Shown in pieces: positions 1 to 9,159 of a DNA stretch of 64,000 nt (positions are counted from its first letter, which is position 1; each line of letters opens with the position of its first letter). Source of the DNA: Actinobacteria bacterium HGW-Actinobacteria-4. Its GTDB lineage: Bacteria > Actinomycetota > Actinomycetes > Actinomycetales > Demequinaceae. The position numbers and the translations under genes are program-made. The DNA is taken from assembly GCA_002841315.1 (NCBI GenBank), contig PHEW01000005.1, positions 62,001 through 126,000 of the forward strand, in the 5' to 3' direction. Below the pieces are notes generated by a model. The model was given only the letters and a program-made list of their open reading frames with translations, was not told where the DNA came from and did not search any database.

Positions 1-561
1 GCGCAGCGCGTTCTTCAGCCCGGCCGTCTCTTTGCCTACGAGTGTTGACGCATCCATCAGCTGCTTGACCTGCTCAGACAGCTTCGCTTCACTCTGGGCC
101 CGGAACTTGTCCGCCTCCGTGGTCTGACGCTGTACCTCAGCGAGGGCCTTCGCCATAGGCTCAACCAGGTTCTTGACCGACTCCTCGCGCTTGGCGAGCT
201 CAGCCACGTTCGCCTCTTCAGCGCGCTTGAGGCGCTCGCTCGCTACCTCAAGGAACTGCTCGTTGTTGGACTTCAGAACGTCCCCCGCGAGAGCCTTGAA
301 CTGCTCCTTGAGAGCATCCTGGTCCGCGCGCACCTGATCCACGTAGCGGTCGTGCTGCACACGCAGCGACTCTTCGGTCTCCTTGGCGCGGGCGATCGTC
401 TCCGCCACCCGCTCCTCAAGCGCCGCCGCCCGCGCCCGCTCCAAGGCGAGATCGGTACGCAACTGCGAGTCGGCATCGGCCGAATGCCGGGAGCCGTGCC
501 AGAAGTATCCCAACGCTGTACCGACCACGAGCGCCGCGGCGCCAACAACAAGCTCCATCAT
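1..561 (-). CDS. rmuC: DNA recombination protein RmuC (5' part, cut by window edge)
   Basis: The reverse complement is open from an ATG at 561 to base 1, giving the first 187 residues. The protein begins with one hydrophobic anchor helix (about residues 3-20). A long charged coiled coil follows (runs such as ALEERVAETIARAKETEES), and then the segment FKALAGDVLKSNNEQFLEVA that is typical of the RmuC family just before its nuclease-like domain. RmuC proteins are thought to limit inversions at short inverted repeats. A second ATG at 558 is an equally possible start. The C-terminal catalytic-like domain lies outside the window. The gene diverges from the peptide transporter operon at 848. Confidence 0.88.
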   Translation of the reverse strand, partial: MMELVVGAAALVVGTALGYFWHGSRHSADADSQLRTDLALERARAAALEERVAETIARAKETEESLRVQHDRYVDQVRADQDALKEQFKALAGDVLKSNNEQFLEVASERLKRAEEANVAELAKREESVKNLVEPMAKALAEVQRQTTEADKFRAQSEAKLSEQVKQLMDASTLVGKETAGLKNALR

Positions 562-622
562 GTAACAACTGTGACACATACGTCTGACATGCTGGAGAGG
601 TCAAAGTGAGGGGTCGCGAGGG

Positions 623-635
623 GGACCAAAGGTCC
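623..635. promoter_or_regulatory. Palindrome GGACC-AAA-GGTCC between rmuC and the ABC operon
   Basis: This is a perfect 5-bp dyad around AAA, preceded by GG and followed by TATC. It lies 62 bases upstream of the rmuC start, in the divergent rmuC/transporter gap. It partly resembles the GGGAC...GTCC boxes bound by DosR/DevR-type regulators, but the symmetry is one base off that consensus. It is an operator candidate only. Confidence 0.3.
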
Positions 636-730
636 TATCAGGGCCCAATACGTACGCTTACGGTGTGGAATAGGTCACATCTCAGGCAGAAGTGTCGCGT
701 TCGTTATCAACCCGAGCCCGTTCACTCGAT

Positions 731-775
731 GTTAACGATTAACCTGTTTGGACAACGGGGGAACTCTCCCCGTTG
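731..775. promoter_or_regulatory. Two inverted repeats upstream of the peptide-binding lipoprotein
   Basis: GTTAA-CGA-TTAAC (731-743) is an A/T-rich perfect dyad, unusual in this GC-rich DNA. Ten bases on is a perfect 8-bp inverted repeat, CAACGGGG and CCCCGTTG, with a 7-base loop (753-775). They lie 75-115 bases before the start at 848. The first looks like a repressor operator. The second could be an operator or a leader-mRNA hairpin. There is no T-run, so a simple terminator is unlikely. Confidence 0.4.
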
Positions 776-847
776 GGCAGTGCGTGTGTAGCCGGGCGCC
801 TACAAGGCGGGCTGGAGGGACACACGCCTAACGAGAAGGAGTCAACA

Positions 848-2656
848 ATGAAGCTTGGCAGAAGTGTGAAGGGGATCGCGATTGCCGCTGTGGCAACGCT
901 TACCCTTGCCGCCTGTGCGGAAGAGTCGGGGATCGTGGAGAACACGTCCGTGACCGCCGCCTGGAATCAGGCGTTCTATTCGTTCAACCAGAACACCACC
1001 AACGGCAACGCTACGGCGAACGCCAACATCTTGTACCTCACGCAACAGTCGTTCAACTACTACAACGACGACCTCGAGCTCATCCCTAACACGGACTTCG
1101 GAACTTACGAACTCGTGTCGGAAGACCCGCTCACCGTGAAGTACACCATCAAGGACGGCGTCACGTGGTCTGACGGCGTTGCCGTGGACGCAGTCGACAT
1201 GCTCCTTCACTGGGCTGCCCTGTCCGGCAACTTCAACCAAGGCGAGGCCGAGTACGACGCTGAGACGGGTCAGATCATTCCGTCCGACGACGTCTACTTC
1301 GACACTGTCGCCATTGGCACAGGCATTGAGCTTGTCACCCAGACCCCCGAGATCGGCGACGACGGCCGTTCCTTGACGCTCATCTACGACGAGATCCTCG
1401 TTGACTGGGAGACCATCTTCACGAGCGCGGGCCTGCCTGCTCACATCATCGCCCAGCGTGCCCTCGACATCGAGGACGCCCAGGAAGCCAAGGATGCCGT
1501 GCTCGCGGCCATTCAGAACGCTGATGGTGCGGCCCTCAAGCCCATCGCGGACTTCTGGAACACCGAGTTCGACCACGTATCCATGCCGTCGGATCCAGGC
1601 ATTGTGGTTGGCAACGGCGCGTACATCGTGACTGACTTCGTTCAGGACCAGTACATCACGCTGACGGCACGCACCGAGGGTTACGTCGCAGGCCCCCAGC
1701 CTTCGATCGAAACCATCACCGTGCGTTTCATCCCCGACCCTCTTGCATCGGTTCAGGCGCTTGCCAACGGTGAAGTAGACATCACACTTCCCCAGGCAAC
1801 GACCGACGTTCTCGAGGCTGCCCAGCAGCTCTCGGGCGTGACGATCCTGAACGAGCCTGAGTCCGTGTACGAGCACGTCGACCTCGTCTTCAATGGCGAA
1901 GGCCCCTTCTCTGCTGCCGCGTATGGTGGCAACGAAGAGACCGCCAAGTTGGTGCGCCAGGCATTCCTGACGGCACTTGACGTCAACGAGGTCATTGACC
2001 GCCTCATCAAGCCGTTGCAGCCCAACGCCGAGTGGAACCAGAGCCAGATCTTCTTGCCTGGTTCGCCTGGATACGACGAGGCAATCGCCGCTAACGGTTC
2101 CGAGGCCTACGGCCAAGGTGACGCCGACGGTGCAGCAGCTCTCCTTGAGCAGGCTGGTGTGGCAACGCCGATCGACGTGTGCTTCCTCTACGGCTCGAAC
2201 AACACGCGCCGCGTGAACGAGTACCAGCTGTACGCCGAGCAGGTCAGCCAGGCTGGATTCAACTTGGTCGACTGTGGTTCCGAGACCTGGGGCTCGCTCC
2301 TTGGTTCGGGCACCTACGACGCCTCGTTGTTCGCATGGCAGTCCACCTCGACGGCAGTGACCGCGTCTGAAGCCACCTTCCGTAGCAACGGTGGCAACAA
2401 CTTCACGGGTTACAACAACCCCGCAGTTGACGCTCTGTACGACGAGCTCAAGGTCACGTTCGATGCTGATCGTCAGCGCGAGATCCTCATCGAGGTCGAG
2501 ACCATCCTCTGGGACGATGCCTACGGCATCACCGTTTTCCAGTTCCCAGGAATCACGATCCACAACAGCGACCTTGGCAACATCAAGCCCTCGCCGCTGT
2601 CTCCGCAGTTCTTCTGGAACTACTGGGAGTGGACGGCTCCGGCAGACGCTGAATAG
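848..2656 (+). CDS. ABC transporter substrate-binding lipoprotein, peptide/oligopeptide family
   Basis: A 602-residue extracellular solute-binding protein of family 5 (OppA/DppA type). The ATG at 848 follows a GAGAAGGA ribosome site. It opens a lipoprotein signal with basic n-region, hydrophobic core and the lipobox LAAC, predicting lipidated Cys23. The mature part shows family-5 features: YTIKDGVTWSDG near residue 100, and a C-terminal region with dipeptide-binding-type motifs (NNFTGYNNPAVDALYDEL). It is the receptor of the importer formed with the permeases at 2730 and 4267 and probably the ATPase at 5939. The peptide substrate is inferred from the family only; nickel, sugar or opine ligands also occur. 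Confidence 0.93.
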   Translation: MKLGRSVKGIAIAAVATLTLAACAEESGIVENTSVTAAWNQAFYSFNQNTTNGNATANANILYLTQQSFNYYNDDLELIPNTDFGTYELVSEDPLTVKYTIKDGVTWSDGVAVDAVDMLLHWAALSGNFNQGEAEYDAETGQIIPSDDVYFDTVAIGTGIELVTQTPEIGDDGRSLTLIYDEILVDWETIFTSAGLPAHIIAQRALDIEDAQEAKDAVLAAIQNADGAALKPIADFWNTEFDHVSMPSDPGIVVGNGAYIVTDFVQDQYITLTARTEGYVAGPQPSIETITVRFIPDPLASVQALANGEVDITLPQATTDVLEAAQQLSGVTILNEPESVYEHVDLVFNGEGPFSAAAYGGNEETAKLVRQAFLTALDVNEVIDRLIKPLQPNAEWNQSQIFLPGSPGYDEAIAANGSEAYGQGDADGAAALLEQAGVATPIDVCFLYGSNNTRRVNEYQLYAEQVSQAGFNLVDCGSETWGSLLGSGTYDASLFAWQSTSTAVTASEATFRSNGGNNFTGYNNPAVDALYDELKVTFDADRQREILIEVETILWDDAYGITVFQFPGITIHNSDLGNIKPSPLSPQFFWNYWEWTAPADAE

Positions 2657-2676
2657 CTTCTTGCTGTAGTCCGTCC

Positions 2677-2710
2677 GGGTGGGGCGGTCGCGCAAGCGGC
2701 CGCCCCACCC
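2677..2710 (+). terminator. Strong intercistronic hairpin after the binding-protein gene
   Basis: A perfect 11-bp inverted repeat, GGGTGGGGCGG and CCGCCCCACCC, with a 12-base loop, 20 bases after the lipoprotein stop and 20 bases before the permease start. There is no U-tract, so it fits a partial terminator or an mRNA-stabilising hairpin that keeps binding-protein transcript above permease transcript. Confidence 0.6.
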
Positions 2711-2729
2711 CTCACCAGAGGATTCCTCG

Positions 2730-4265
2730 ATGCTTGCTTTCATTGCCCGGCGACTCATGATCGCCGCAGGCGTGCTCATTGCCGCCTCCTACATCTTTTA
2801 TCTTCTCGCCGCCAGCTCCGGCGATCCGCTTGAGGACTTGCGCGCCTCGACGCAGCGCAACCGCGAGCAGCTCGTCGAGTTGCGCACCGCAGAGCTGCAG
2901 CTCGACGTGAACCCCGCGCTCCGCTACTTCACGTGGGCGGGTGGCGCCGCAAAATGCCTCATCGGTCAGTGTGACCTGGGCGAAGACTGGCGCACGGGAC
3001 AGCCCGTCACCACCATGCTGGGCAGCGCGATGGGATCCACGTTGCAGCTCATCGGATTCGCGTCCATCTTCGCGATCGTGGTGGGCGTCGCGGTGGGCAT
3101 TGTCAGCGCGCTCAGGCAGTACACAGGCTTTGACTATGGTGTGACGTTTGCCGCCTTCCTCATGTACTCGCTGCCTTCGTTCTTCGTAGCCGTCCTCCTC
3201 AAACAATGGGGGGCCATCGGCTTCAACGACTTCCTTCGAGATCCGGTGATACCGATCCCCGCGCTCCTGGTCATCGGCGCGGTCGCGGGGATCATCGTGG
3301 GCTCCGCGCTATCGGGGTCCTGGCCGCGCAAGATCGCCATCGGCGGCACCTTCGGGCTGGCCACGGCCGCAATCCTGGGAGCGCTCAGCGCGACCGGATG
3401 GTTCCTCGACCCCCGGCTGGGCCCTGTGGTCATCCTCGTGTTCGGTCTCGGTAGTGCGTACTTTGTGACGTTCATTGCAGCCGGCCTCAACAACAAGCGC
3501 GCGCTCTACACGGGTCTCGCAGTAGCAGTCATCGGCGCGATCGCGTGGTTCCCGCTCCAAGAGGCGTTCCGGTTCGCGACTGTGTGGATGGTACTCGGCG
3601 TGCTTGCCGGACTCATCGCGATCGGCATGGTCATTGGCAAACTCGCCGGCGGGCCGGACAACAGAGTCCAGATGCGTGTGGGCGGTTTGACCGCGCTACC
3701 AGTGTTTGGGCTGCTGTTCGTGGACTACTTGATGAGCTGGTGGGAGAGGTACTCCAACTCGAGCACCATCGGTGGCCGCCCCATCGCGACAGTGGGGTCG
3801 CAGACCCCGCAACTCGCGGGATCGGGGTACTGGGTCGAGACCCTCGACACCTTCACCCACCTGATCTTGCCGGTGACGGCTATCGTGCTGATCTCCTTGG
3901 CGGGCTACACGCGTTACGCGCGTGCCAGCCTCCTGGAGGTCATGAACCTCGACTACATTCGCACCGCGCGGGCCAAGGGCTTGAACGAGCGCACCGTGGT
4001 GATGCGCCACGCTTTCCGCAATGCACTCATCCCGTTGGCGACCATCATCCCGCTTGACATTGCGGCGCTGATTGGGGGCGCGGTCATTACGGAGACCATC
4101 TTTGGCTGGAACGGGATGGGCAGACTGTTTGTCGAGTCGCTCAGACTGGTGAACCTCGACCCGCTGATGGGGTACTTCCTGGTCACAGGAATCCTGCTGC
4201 TGATCGGAAACATCCTGGCAGATATCCTCTATGCGGTCCTCGACCCAAGAATTCGGGTGGAATAG
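2730..4265 (+). CDS. ABC transporter permease (DppB/OppB type) with an extra membrane segment
   Basis: Inner-membrane permease of the binding-protein-dependent transport family. The ATG at 2730 has AGAGGA eight bases upstream. The product is 511 residues, while DppB-type permeases are usually about 310-340. The N-terminus (FIARRLMIAAGVLIAASYI) and C-terminal half are canonical, including the EAA-type cytoplasmic loop around residues 405-435 (LDYIRTARAKGLNERTVVMR). Between roughly residues 165 and 350 lies an insertion of several extra hydrophobic helices. The sequence is continuous, with no frameshift. It pairs with the permease at 4267, whose start is one base after this stop. Confidence 0.9.
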   Translation: MLAFIARRLMIAAGVLIAASYIFYLLAASSGDPLEDLRASTQRNREQLVELRTAELQLDVNPALRYFTWAGGAAKCLIGQCDLGEDWRTGQPVTTMLGSAMGSTLQLIGFASIFAIVVGVAVGIVSALRQYTGFDYGVTFAAFLMYSLPSFFVAVLLKQWGAIGFNDFLRDPVIPIPALLVIGAVAGIIVGSALSGSWPRKIAIGGTFGLATAAILGALSATGWFLDPRLGPVVILVFGLGSAYFVTFIAAGLNNKRALYTGLAVAVIGAIAWFPLQEAFRFATVWMVLGVLAGLIAIGMVIGKLAGGPDNRVQMRVGGLTALPVFGLLFVDYLMSWWERYSNSSTIGGRPIATVGSQTPQLAGSGYWVETLDTFTHLILPVTAIVLISLAGYTRYARASLLEVMNLDYIRTARAKGLNERTVVMRHAFRNALIPLATIIPLDIAALIGGAVITETIFGWNGMGRLFVESLRLVNLDPLMGYFLVTGILLLIGNILADILYAVLDPRIRVE

Positions 4266-4266
4266 C

Positions 4267-5283
4267 ATGAGCACCTCGTTGGCACAAACTCCTGAGACCG
4301 ACGTCCACGGCGAAGGCGCCTCGATGGGCCGGATCGTGTGGAAGCGGTTCACGCATCACCGTGTAGCGATGGTGTCGGCGATCCTGCTCGGCCTGACCAT
4401 CCTGCTCGTCGTGACCTCGATCGGGATTGGCCCCATCCCCGGTTGGTGGCAGTGGAACTACACGCAGACCAACCCCGTCCTCAACCCACGTGGGGCCCCC
4501 ACGATGGGCTGGGAGAATGGCACCTTCGTGTTCGGGGCGCACCCCTTTGGCCAGGATGAGATTGGCCGGGACATCTTCGCCCGCGTCATGCGCGGTGCGC
4601 AACAGTCCCTCATGGTGATGGTGATCATGGGCCTCATCGCCACCGCCGTGGGCGTGATCGTTGGCGCGTTCTCCGGGTTCTACCGCGGCCGCCTCGACAA
4701 CGTCTTGATGCGTATGACCGAGGTCGTCATCGCCATTCCTACCCTGGTGCTCGCCGCAGTGATCGGCAAGGCTTCGGGCGGCGGGGCCATTCCGCTTGCG
4801 ATCCTGCTGGGGTTCGCGCTGTGGCCGGTGCTAGCGCGGCTCGTTCGAGCCGAGTACCTCAGCCTGCGGGAGCGCGAGTTCGTGGACGCCGCCCGCGTGG
4901 CGGGCGCCTCGGACCGCACCATCATGTTTCGCCACATCCTTCCCAACTCCATGGGAGTCATCATCGTCAATGCGACGCTGCTCATGGCGGTCGCGACCAT
5001 CCTTGAGGCCTCGCTGTCCTACTTGGGGTTCGGTATCCAGTTCCCCGATGTCTCGTTGGGCTACCTCATCAATGAATACAAGAGCGCGTTCACCGTGCGT
5101 CCGTGGTTGTTCTGGTGGCCGGGTGTCTTCATCATCACGTTCGCGTTGACGGTGAACCTGATCGGCGACGGGCTACGCGACGCGTTTGACCCGCGCCAGA
5201 AGCGCATCCCCAAGGACAAGGACTTCGCTCGCGCGGGCCGTGCCGCAGCCAAGGACAACCCGGGCCGCGAGGTGATCAAGTAA
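4267..5283 (+). CDS. ABC transporter permease (DppC/OppC type)
   Basis: Second membrane subunit of the peptide importer, 338 residues, the usual DppC length. It has a short cytoplasmic N-terminus, a first helix near residues 36-60, then the characteristic FGQDEIGRDIFARVMRGAQQ segment and a C-terminal EAA loop (REREFVDAARVAGASDRTI). The ATG at 4267 follows the preceding stop by one base, so translation is probably coupled. The stop at 5283 almost abuts the convergent gene ending at 5289. The C-terminal tail is strongly basic. Confidence 0.93.
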   Translation: MSTSLAQTPETDVHGEGASMGRIVWKRFTHHRVAMVSAILLGLTILLVVTSIGIGPIPGWWQWNYTQTNPVLNPRGAPTMGWENGTFVFGAHPFGQDEIGRDIFARVMRGAQQSLMVMVIMGLIATAVGVIVGAFSGFYRGRLDNVLMRMTEVVIAIPTLVLAAVIGKASGGGAIPLAILLGFALWPVLARLVRAEYLSLREREFVDAARVAGASDRTIMFRHILPNSMGVIIVNATLLMAVATILEASLSYLGFGIQFPDVSLGYLINEYKSAFTVRPWLFWWPGVFIITFALTVNLIGDGLRDAFDPRQKRIPKDKDFARAGRAAAKDNPGREVIK

Positions 5284-5288
5284 TGCTG

Positions 5289-5891
5289 TTACAGGACAAA
5301 GCCCAGGATGGCGGCGGCCACACCCACGGCGAGCAGGCCCACGCCCACCGCGTTCACGCGGCGTTCGATGGCGCGACCCTGCTTTTCGCCCATGTGGTCA
5401 GGGTGGGCATCGCGCCAGCTCGCCCACGCTGTGCGCACCAAGAAGGCCGCCTCTCCGGATGCCGTCCCGCGTCGGTCACCCACGCGTGCGGCGCCGCCCA
5501 CGTAGGTGTCAGCAGGAAGTCCGCGCAGGTCGGCGGCGCTCGTTGCGCGCACCGTCCGTACGCCGGGACTTGGAGCCGCGAAGGCGGTGACCTTGCGGCC
5601 GTCGTCTCCCATGAGTTCGAGCGCCCAACGGGTGTCGACGTAGGCGAGACGATCAAAACCGATGCGCGCAACGGTCACCACGTTGTGGATTTCGACGTGA
5701 GCGTCGCCCACGAGAACCCTGGGGCGTATGTAGCCAGCGATCGCGACGCACCACGCCAGGATTGCGAGACCGATGCTCGGTACAGCTTGTTGACTTCCAA
5801 CCGCGATCACATGAGCGATCGCACTGGTCGTGAAGAAGGCGATGAGCGCGGAGGCGATCACCAAGGCAGAACGGGAACGGTAGCGGCGCAT
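5289..5891 (-). CDS. PH-domain-like membrane protein, function unknown
   Basis: A 200-residue protein with two N-terminal membrane helices (about residues 8-30 and 38-56) and a final hydrophobic helix. The central part (RPRVLVGDAHVEIHNVVTVARI, then alternating strands) resembles small bacterial PH-fold domains of actinobacterial membrane proteins. The ATG at 5891 was chosen over an upstream start because the hydrophobic region follows it at normal spacing. It lies on the opposite strand between the permease and ATPase genes of one importer, so it may not belong to that pathway. Only the fold class is suggested. Confidence 0.72.
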   Translation of the reverse strand: MRRYRSRSALVIASALIAFFTTSAIAHVIAVGSQQAVPSIGLAILAWCVAIAGYIRPRVLVGDAHVEIHNVVTVARIGFDRLAYVDTRWALELMGDDGRKVTAFAAPSPGVRTVRATSAADLRGLPADTYVGGAARVGDRRGTASGEAAFLVRTAWASWRDAHPDHMGEKQGRAIERRVNAVGVGLLAVGVAAAILGFVL

Positions 5892-5938
5892 CGCACTATC
5901 GTGGCACACCGTGTGCTGTGCAACGGAGGAATGTGATC

Positions 5939-7585
5939 ATGGCGAAGAAGGACGTAGTACTCGAGGTTGACGGACTTAACGTTGACTTCTGGGTGGATGG
6001 TGTCTGGGTGCCTGCCGCCGTCGATGTGAAGTACTCGGTGAAGGCCGGTGAGGTCCTCGCGATCGTGGGCGAGTCCGGCTCCGGCAAGACGCAATCGTCG
6101 ATGTCGATCATGGGGCTGTTGCCTCGCAACGGTCGCGCGAGTGGTTCCGCGAAACTCCGTGGACGCGAACTCATCGGCCTGTCTCAGCGCGAGCTGTCGG
6201 ATGTCCGTGGTGACGACGTTGCCGCGATCTTCCAAGAGCCCATGACGGCACTCAATCCGGTGATGACGGTGGGCAGCCAGATCGTTGAGGTGCTGCGCAC
6301 TCACCGGTCCATGCGACCGTCCGAGGCCAAGGACCGCGCCATCGAGCTGCTCCGTATGGTGGAGATCCCCGAGCCAGAACGGCGTTTTGGCAACTATCCT
6401 CACCAATTGTCGGGAGGTCAGCGCCAGCGGGCCATGATCGCTCAGGCGCTCGCCTGCGATCCCACCCTGCTCTTCGCCGACGAACCCACCACTGCCCTCG
6501 ACGTCACGGTGCAGGCCGAAATTCTGCAACTTATCCGCAACCTGAAGGACCGCTTTGACGCCGGTATTGTGCTCATCACCCACGACATGGGCGTGGTGGC
6601 CGATATGGCTGACCGCATCATCGTCATGAAGGATGGGCGCATCGTCGAGGCCGGCGACGCGAACGAGGTGTTCAAGCGTCCCAAGCACGAGTACACCAAG
6701 ACCTTGCTAGGTTCAGTTCCGTACCTCGGCGCATACGTGGCTGAGGCGGATCCCAGCCGTATTCCGGCCGATGCCCCGCTCGCCCTCGAGGCGAAGTCCT
6801 TGGTTATCGAGTACCCCAAGCAAGGCCGCACGCCTGCTTTCCGCGCCGTTCACGGCATCGACCTGTCCATTCGCGCAGGCGAGATCATGGCGCTTGTGGG
6901 TGAGTCGGGCTCGGGCAAGACCACCGTGGGGCGCGCCGCCGTCGGCCTGTTGCCCGTTCATGAAGGTTCGCTTATTGTCGCGGGCCATCAACTCAAGGAT
7001 GCGTCCAGACAGACGCTCCAACAAGCGCGCACCGATGTCTCGATCGTCTTCCAAGACCCGGGCTCCTCGCTCAACCCGCGCTGGCCCATTGGACAGTCGA
7101 TCGGTGAGCCGCTCACGCTACGGATGGGCCTCACGGGTGACGCGTTGCGCAACAAGATTAGCGAGTTGCTCGACCAGGTGGACCTGCCGCGCAACTATCG
7201 CAACCGCTACCCGCATGAGCTCTCCGGCGGCCAGCGCCAACGCGTGGGAATTGCGCGCGCGATCGCGCTCGAGCCGAAGTTGCTGATTGCCGACGAACCG
7301 ACCTCAGCGCTCGACGTGTCAGTGCAGGCGCGTGTGCTCGAATTGTTCCGCGACCTTCAGCGCGAGCACGGCTTCGCGTGCCTCTTTGTGAGCCACGACA
7401 TCGCCGTGGTGGAGCAGCTCAGTGACCGGATTGCTGTGATGAAGGAAGGGCTGCTCGTGGAGCAGGGCTCTGTGGTGGACGTGCTCACCAAGCCGCAGGA
7501 CCCGTATACGCGCCGCCTCATCGCCGCCGTGCCGGTTCCGGACCCCATCGAGCAGGCCCGCAGGCGCGAAGCCGCAGCCGTCTAG
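5939..7585 (+). CDS. Peptide ABC importer ATPase, fused DppD-DppF type
   Basis: A 548-residue protein with two complete ABC ATPase domains. Walker A GESGSGKT occurs near residues 44-51 and again near 323-330. The signature LSGGQRQR occurs twice, and Walker B is LLFADEPTT and then LLIADEPTS. Each half ends with the oligopeptide-family tail carrying a PY..RLI- or YTKTLL-like segment. It energises uptake through the permeases at 2730 and 4267. The ATG at 5939 has GGAGGA eight bases upstream. Because the PH-domain gene lies between, this gene probably has its own promoter. Confidence 0.94.
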   Translation: MAKKDVVLEVDGLNVDFWVDGVWVPAAVDVKYSVKAGEVLAIVGESGSGKTQSSMSIMGLLPRNGRASGSAKLRGRELIGLSQRELSDVRGDDVAAIFQEPMTALNPVMTVGSQIVEVLRTHRSMRPSEAKDRAIELLRMVEIPEPERRFGNYPHQLSGGQRQRAMIAQALACDPTLLFADEPTTALDVTVQAEILQLIRNLKDRFDAGIVLITHDMGVVADMADRIIVMKDGRIVEAGDANEVFKRPKHEYTKTLLGSVPYLGAYVAEADPSRIPADAPLALEAKSLVIEYPKQGRTPAFRAVHGIDLSIRAGEIMALVGESGSGKTTVGRAAVGLLPVHEGSLIVAGHQLKDASRQTLQQARTDVSIVFQDPGSSLNPRWPIGQSIGEPLTLRMGLTGDALRNKISELLDQVDLPRNYRNRYPHELSGGQRQRVGIARAIALEPKLLIADEPTSALDVSVQARVLELFRDLQREHGFACLFVSHDIAVVEQLSDRIAVMKEGLLVEQGSVVDVLTKPQDPYTRRLIAAVPVPDPIEQARRREAAAV

Positions 7586-7592
7586 TCCCAAC

Positions 7593-7598
7593 TAGACT
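7593..7598 (+). promoter_or_regulatory. -10 element TAGACT giving a leaderless ychF mRNA
   Basis: TAGACT fits the TANNNT -10 consensus and ends 8 bases before the GTG start of ychF, the expected distance for transcription to begin at the start codon. No ribosome site is visible before that GTG. The same layout recurs at other genes in this window. Confidence 0.5.
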
Positions 7599-7606
7599 GT
7601 GCTGTT

Positions 7607-8692
7607 GTGGCCTTAACTATCGGAATTGTCGGACTGCCCAACGTTGGCAAGTCAACCCTGTTCAACGCACTCACGCGTGCCGAGGTGCTCGCCGCGAACT
7701 ACCCGTTCGCGACCATCGAGCCCAATATCGGTGTGGTGCCATTGCCGGACCCGCGCCTGAGCGTGCTCGCAGGGATCTTCGGATCGGAGCGGCTGCTGCC
7801 CGCCACCGTGTCCTTTGTGGACATCGCGGGCATCGTGAAGGGTGCCTCTGAGGGTGAGGGCCTGGGCAACGCGTTCCTGGCCAACATTCGCGAGGCCGAC
7901 GCCATCTGCCAGGTGACCCGCGCCTTCGCCGATCCCGACGTGGTCCACGTTGACGGCAAAGTGGACGCGGCATCGGACATCGAGACCATCAACACAGAAC
8001 TGATCCTCGCCGACCTCCAGACCATCGACAAAGCGCTGCCCCGGCTCGAGAAGGACGTCAAGATCAAGAAGGCCGAGGCCAGCTACCTCGAGGCGGTGAC
8101 CACCGCGAAGGCGATCCTTGAAACTGGCACCACACTGTCCGCAGGAGCCAAGGGTGCTGGCCTGGACCTCGCTGACGTCCGCGAGCTCAGCCTGCTGACC
8201 GCCAAGCCCTTCATCTACGTCTTCAATACGGACGATGCTGGCCTCCTTGACGACGCCAAGCGGGCCGAGCTTTCGGCCAAGGTGGCACCGGCCGAGGCGA
8301 TCTTCTTGGACGCCAAGTTCGAGTCCGAGTTGGTTGATCTCACGCCCGAGGAGGCCGCCGAGATGCTCGCCGAATCCGGCGTTTCGGAGGCTGGCCTGGA
8401 CCAGTTGGCGCGCGTCGGCTTTGAGACCCTTGGTTTGCAGACCTACTTGACGGCTGGCCCCAAGGAGTCGCGCGCGTGGACCATCCGCAAGGGCTGGACC
8501 GCGCCGCAGGCGGCCGGGGTCATTCACACCGACTTCGAGAAGGGCTTCATCAAGGCCGAGGTGGTCTCGTTTGACGACCTGGTCGCGGCCGGCTCGATGG
8601 CCGACGCGAAGGCAGCGGGCAAGGTGCGCATCGAGGGCAAGGAATACGTGATGCACGACGGCGACGTGGTGGAGTTCCGCTTCAATGTCTAG
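7607..8692 (+). CDS. ychF: Redox-regulated ATPase YchF (Obg family)
   Basis: A ribosome-associated P-loop NTPase of the Obg/HflX group that prefers ATP. Its 361 residues are the usual length. It begins TIGIVGLPNVGKSTLFNALT (G1), has FVDIAGIVKGASEGEG (G3 region), and an altered G4 (YVFNTDD in place of NKxD), which is what allows ATP binding. The C-terminal TGS-like domain contains AWTIRKGWTAPQAAGVIH and DFEKGFIKAEV. The GTG start is probably leaderless. Confidence 0.96.
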   Translation: MALTIGIVGLPNVGKSTLFNALTRAEVLAANYPFATIEPNIGVVPLPDPRLSVLAGIFGSERLLPATVSFVDIAGIVKGASEGEGLGNAFLANIREADAICQVTRAFADPDVVHVDGKVDAASDIETINTELILADLQTIDKALPRLEKDVKIKKAEASYLEAVTTAKAILETGTTLSAGAKGAGLDLADVRELSLLTAKPFIYVFNTDDAGLLDDAKRAELSAKVAPAEAIFLDAKFESELVDLTPEEAAEMLAESGVSEAGLDQLARVGFETLGLQTYLTAGPKESRAWTIRKGWTAPQAAGVIHTDFEKGFIKAEVVSFDDLVAAGSMADAKAAGKVRIEGKEYVMHDGDVVEFRFNV

Positions 8693-9053
8693 CACTCTGC
8701 CCCCCTGTCCGGAGTGCCGCGAAGCGTACACCTACGAGCAAGGCGCGCTACTGGTGTGCCCAATGTGCGGTCACGAGTGGGCTGCGGGCGAGGTTGGCGA
8801 CGCAGCGCTGAGTCCAGACTCCGCGAGTGTGATCAAGGACTCCGTTGGTAATGTGCTCGCTGACGGAGACGACGTGACGATCGCGAAGGACCTCAAGGTC
8901 AAGGGTGGAGGCGGTGGCGTTGTCAAAGTCGGCACCAAGGTGCGTGGCATCCGCCTGATCGAGGATGGCGTGGGCGATCATGACATCGACGCGACGGTGC
9001 CAGGCTTTGGGCGGATCCAACTGAAGTCGAGCGTGGTCAAGAAGGTCCTCTGA
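8685..9053 (+). CDS. yjdM: PhnA/YjdM-family zinc-ribbon protein
   Basis: A 122-residue protein whose ATG overlaps the last 8 bases of ychF. It has an N-terminal zinc ribbon (CPEC near residues 8-11 and CPMCG near 25-29), followed by the conserved PhnA core (VKDSVGNVLADGDDVTIAKDL-like, LKVKG, KVGTKVRGIRL, DATVPGFGRIQLKSSVVKK). Despite the historical phosphonate name, the E. coli protein is not required for phosphonate use, and its function is unsettled. Probably co-transcribed with ychF. Confidence 0.9.
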   Translation: MSSTLPPCPECREAYTYEQGALLVCPMCGHEWAAGEVGDAALSPDSASVIKDSVGNVLADGDDVTIAKDLKVKGGGGGVVKVGTKVRGIRLIEDGVGDHDIDATVPGFGRIQLKSSVVKKVL

Positions 9054-9159
9054 CCCGCTGCAACCGAGGCGCGCAGGATGCTGTTCCCATCTATCGAGCG
9101 TGCCAACAACGACCATGCCGCCGTCAACAGCACCTCTCGCCACGGCAACGCAGTCCTCT

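Noticed and set aside
842-2779. A 645-codon minus-strand open frame opposite the peptide-binding lipoprotein.
   Set aside because: Its protein has no recognisable domain, and the plus-strand gene has a signal peptide, lipobox and family motifs. It is a GC-bias shadow.
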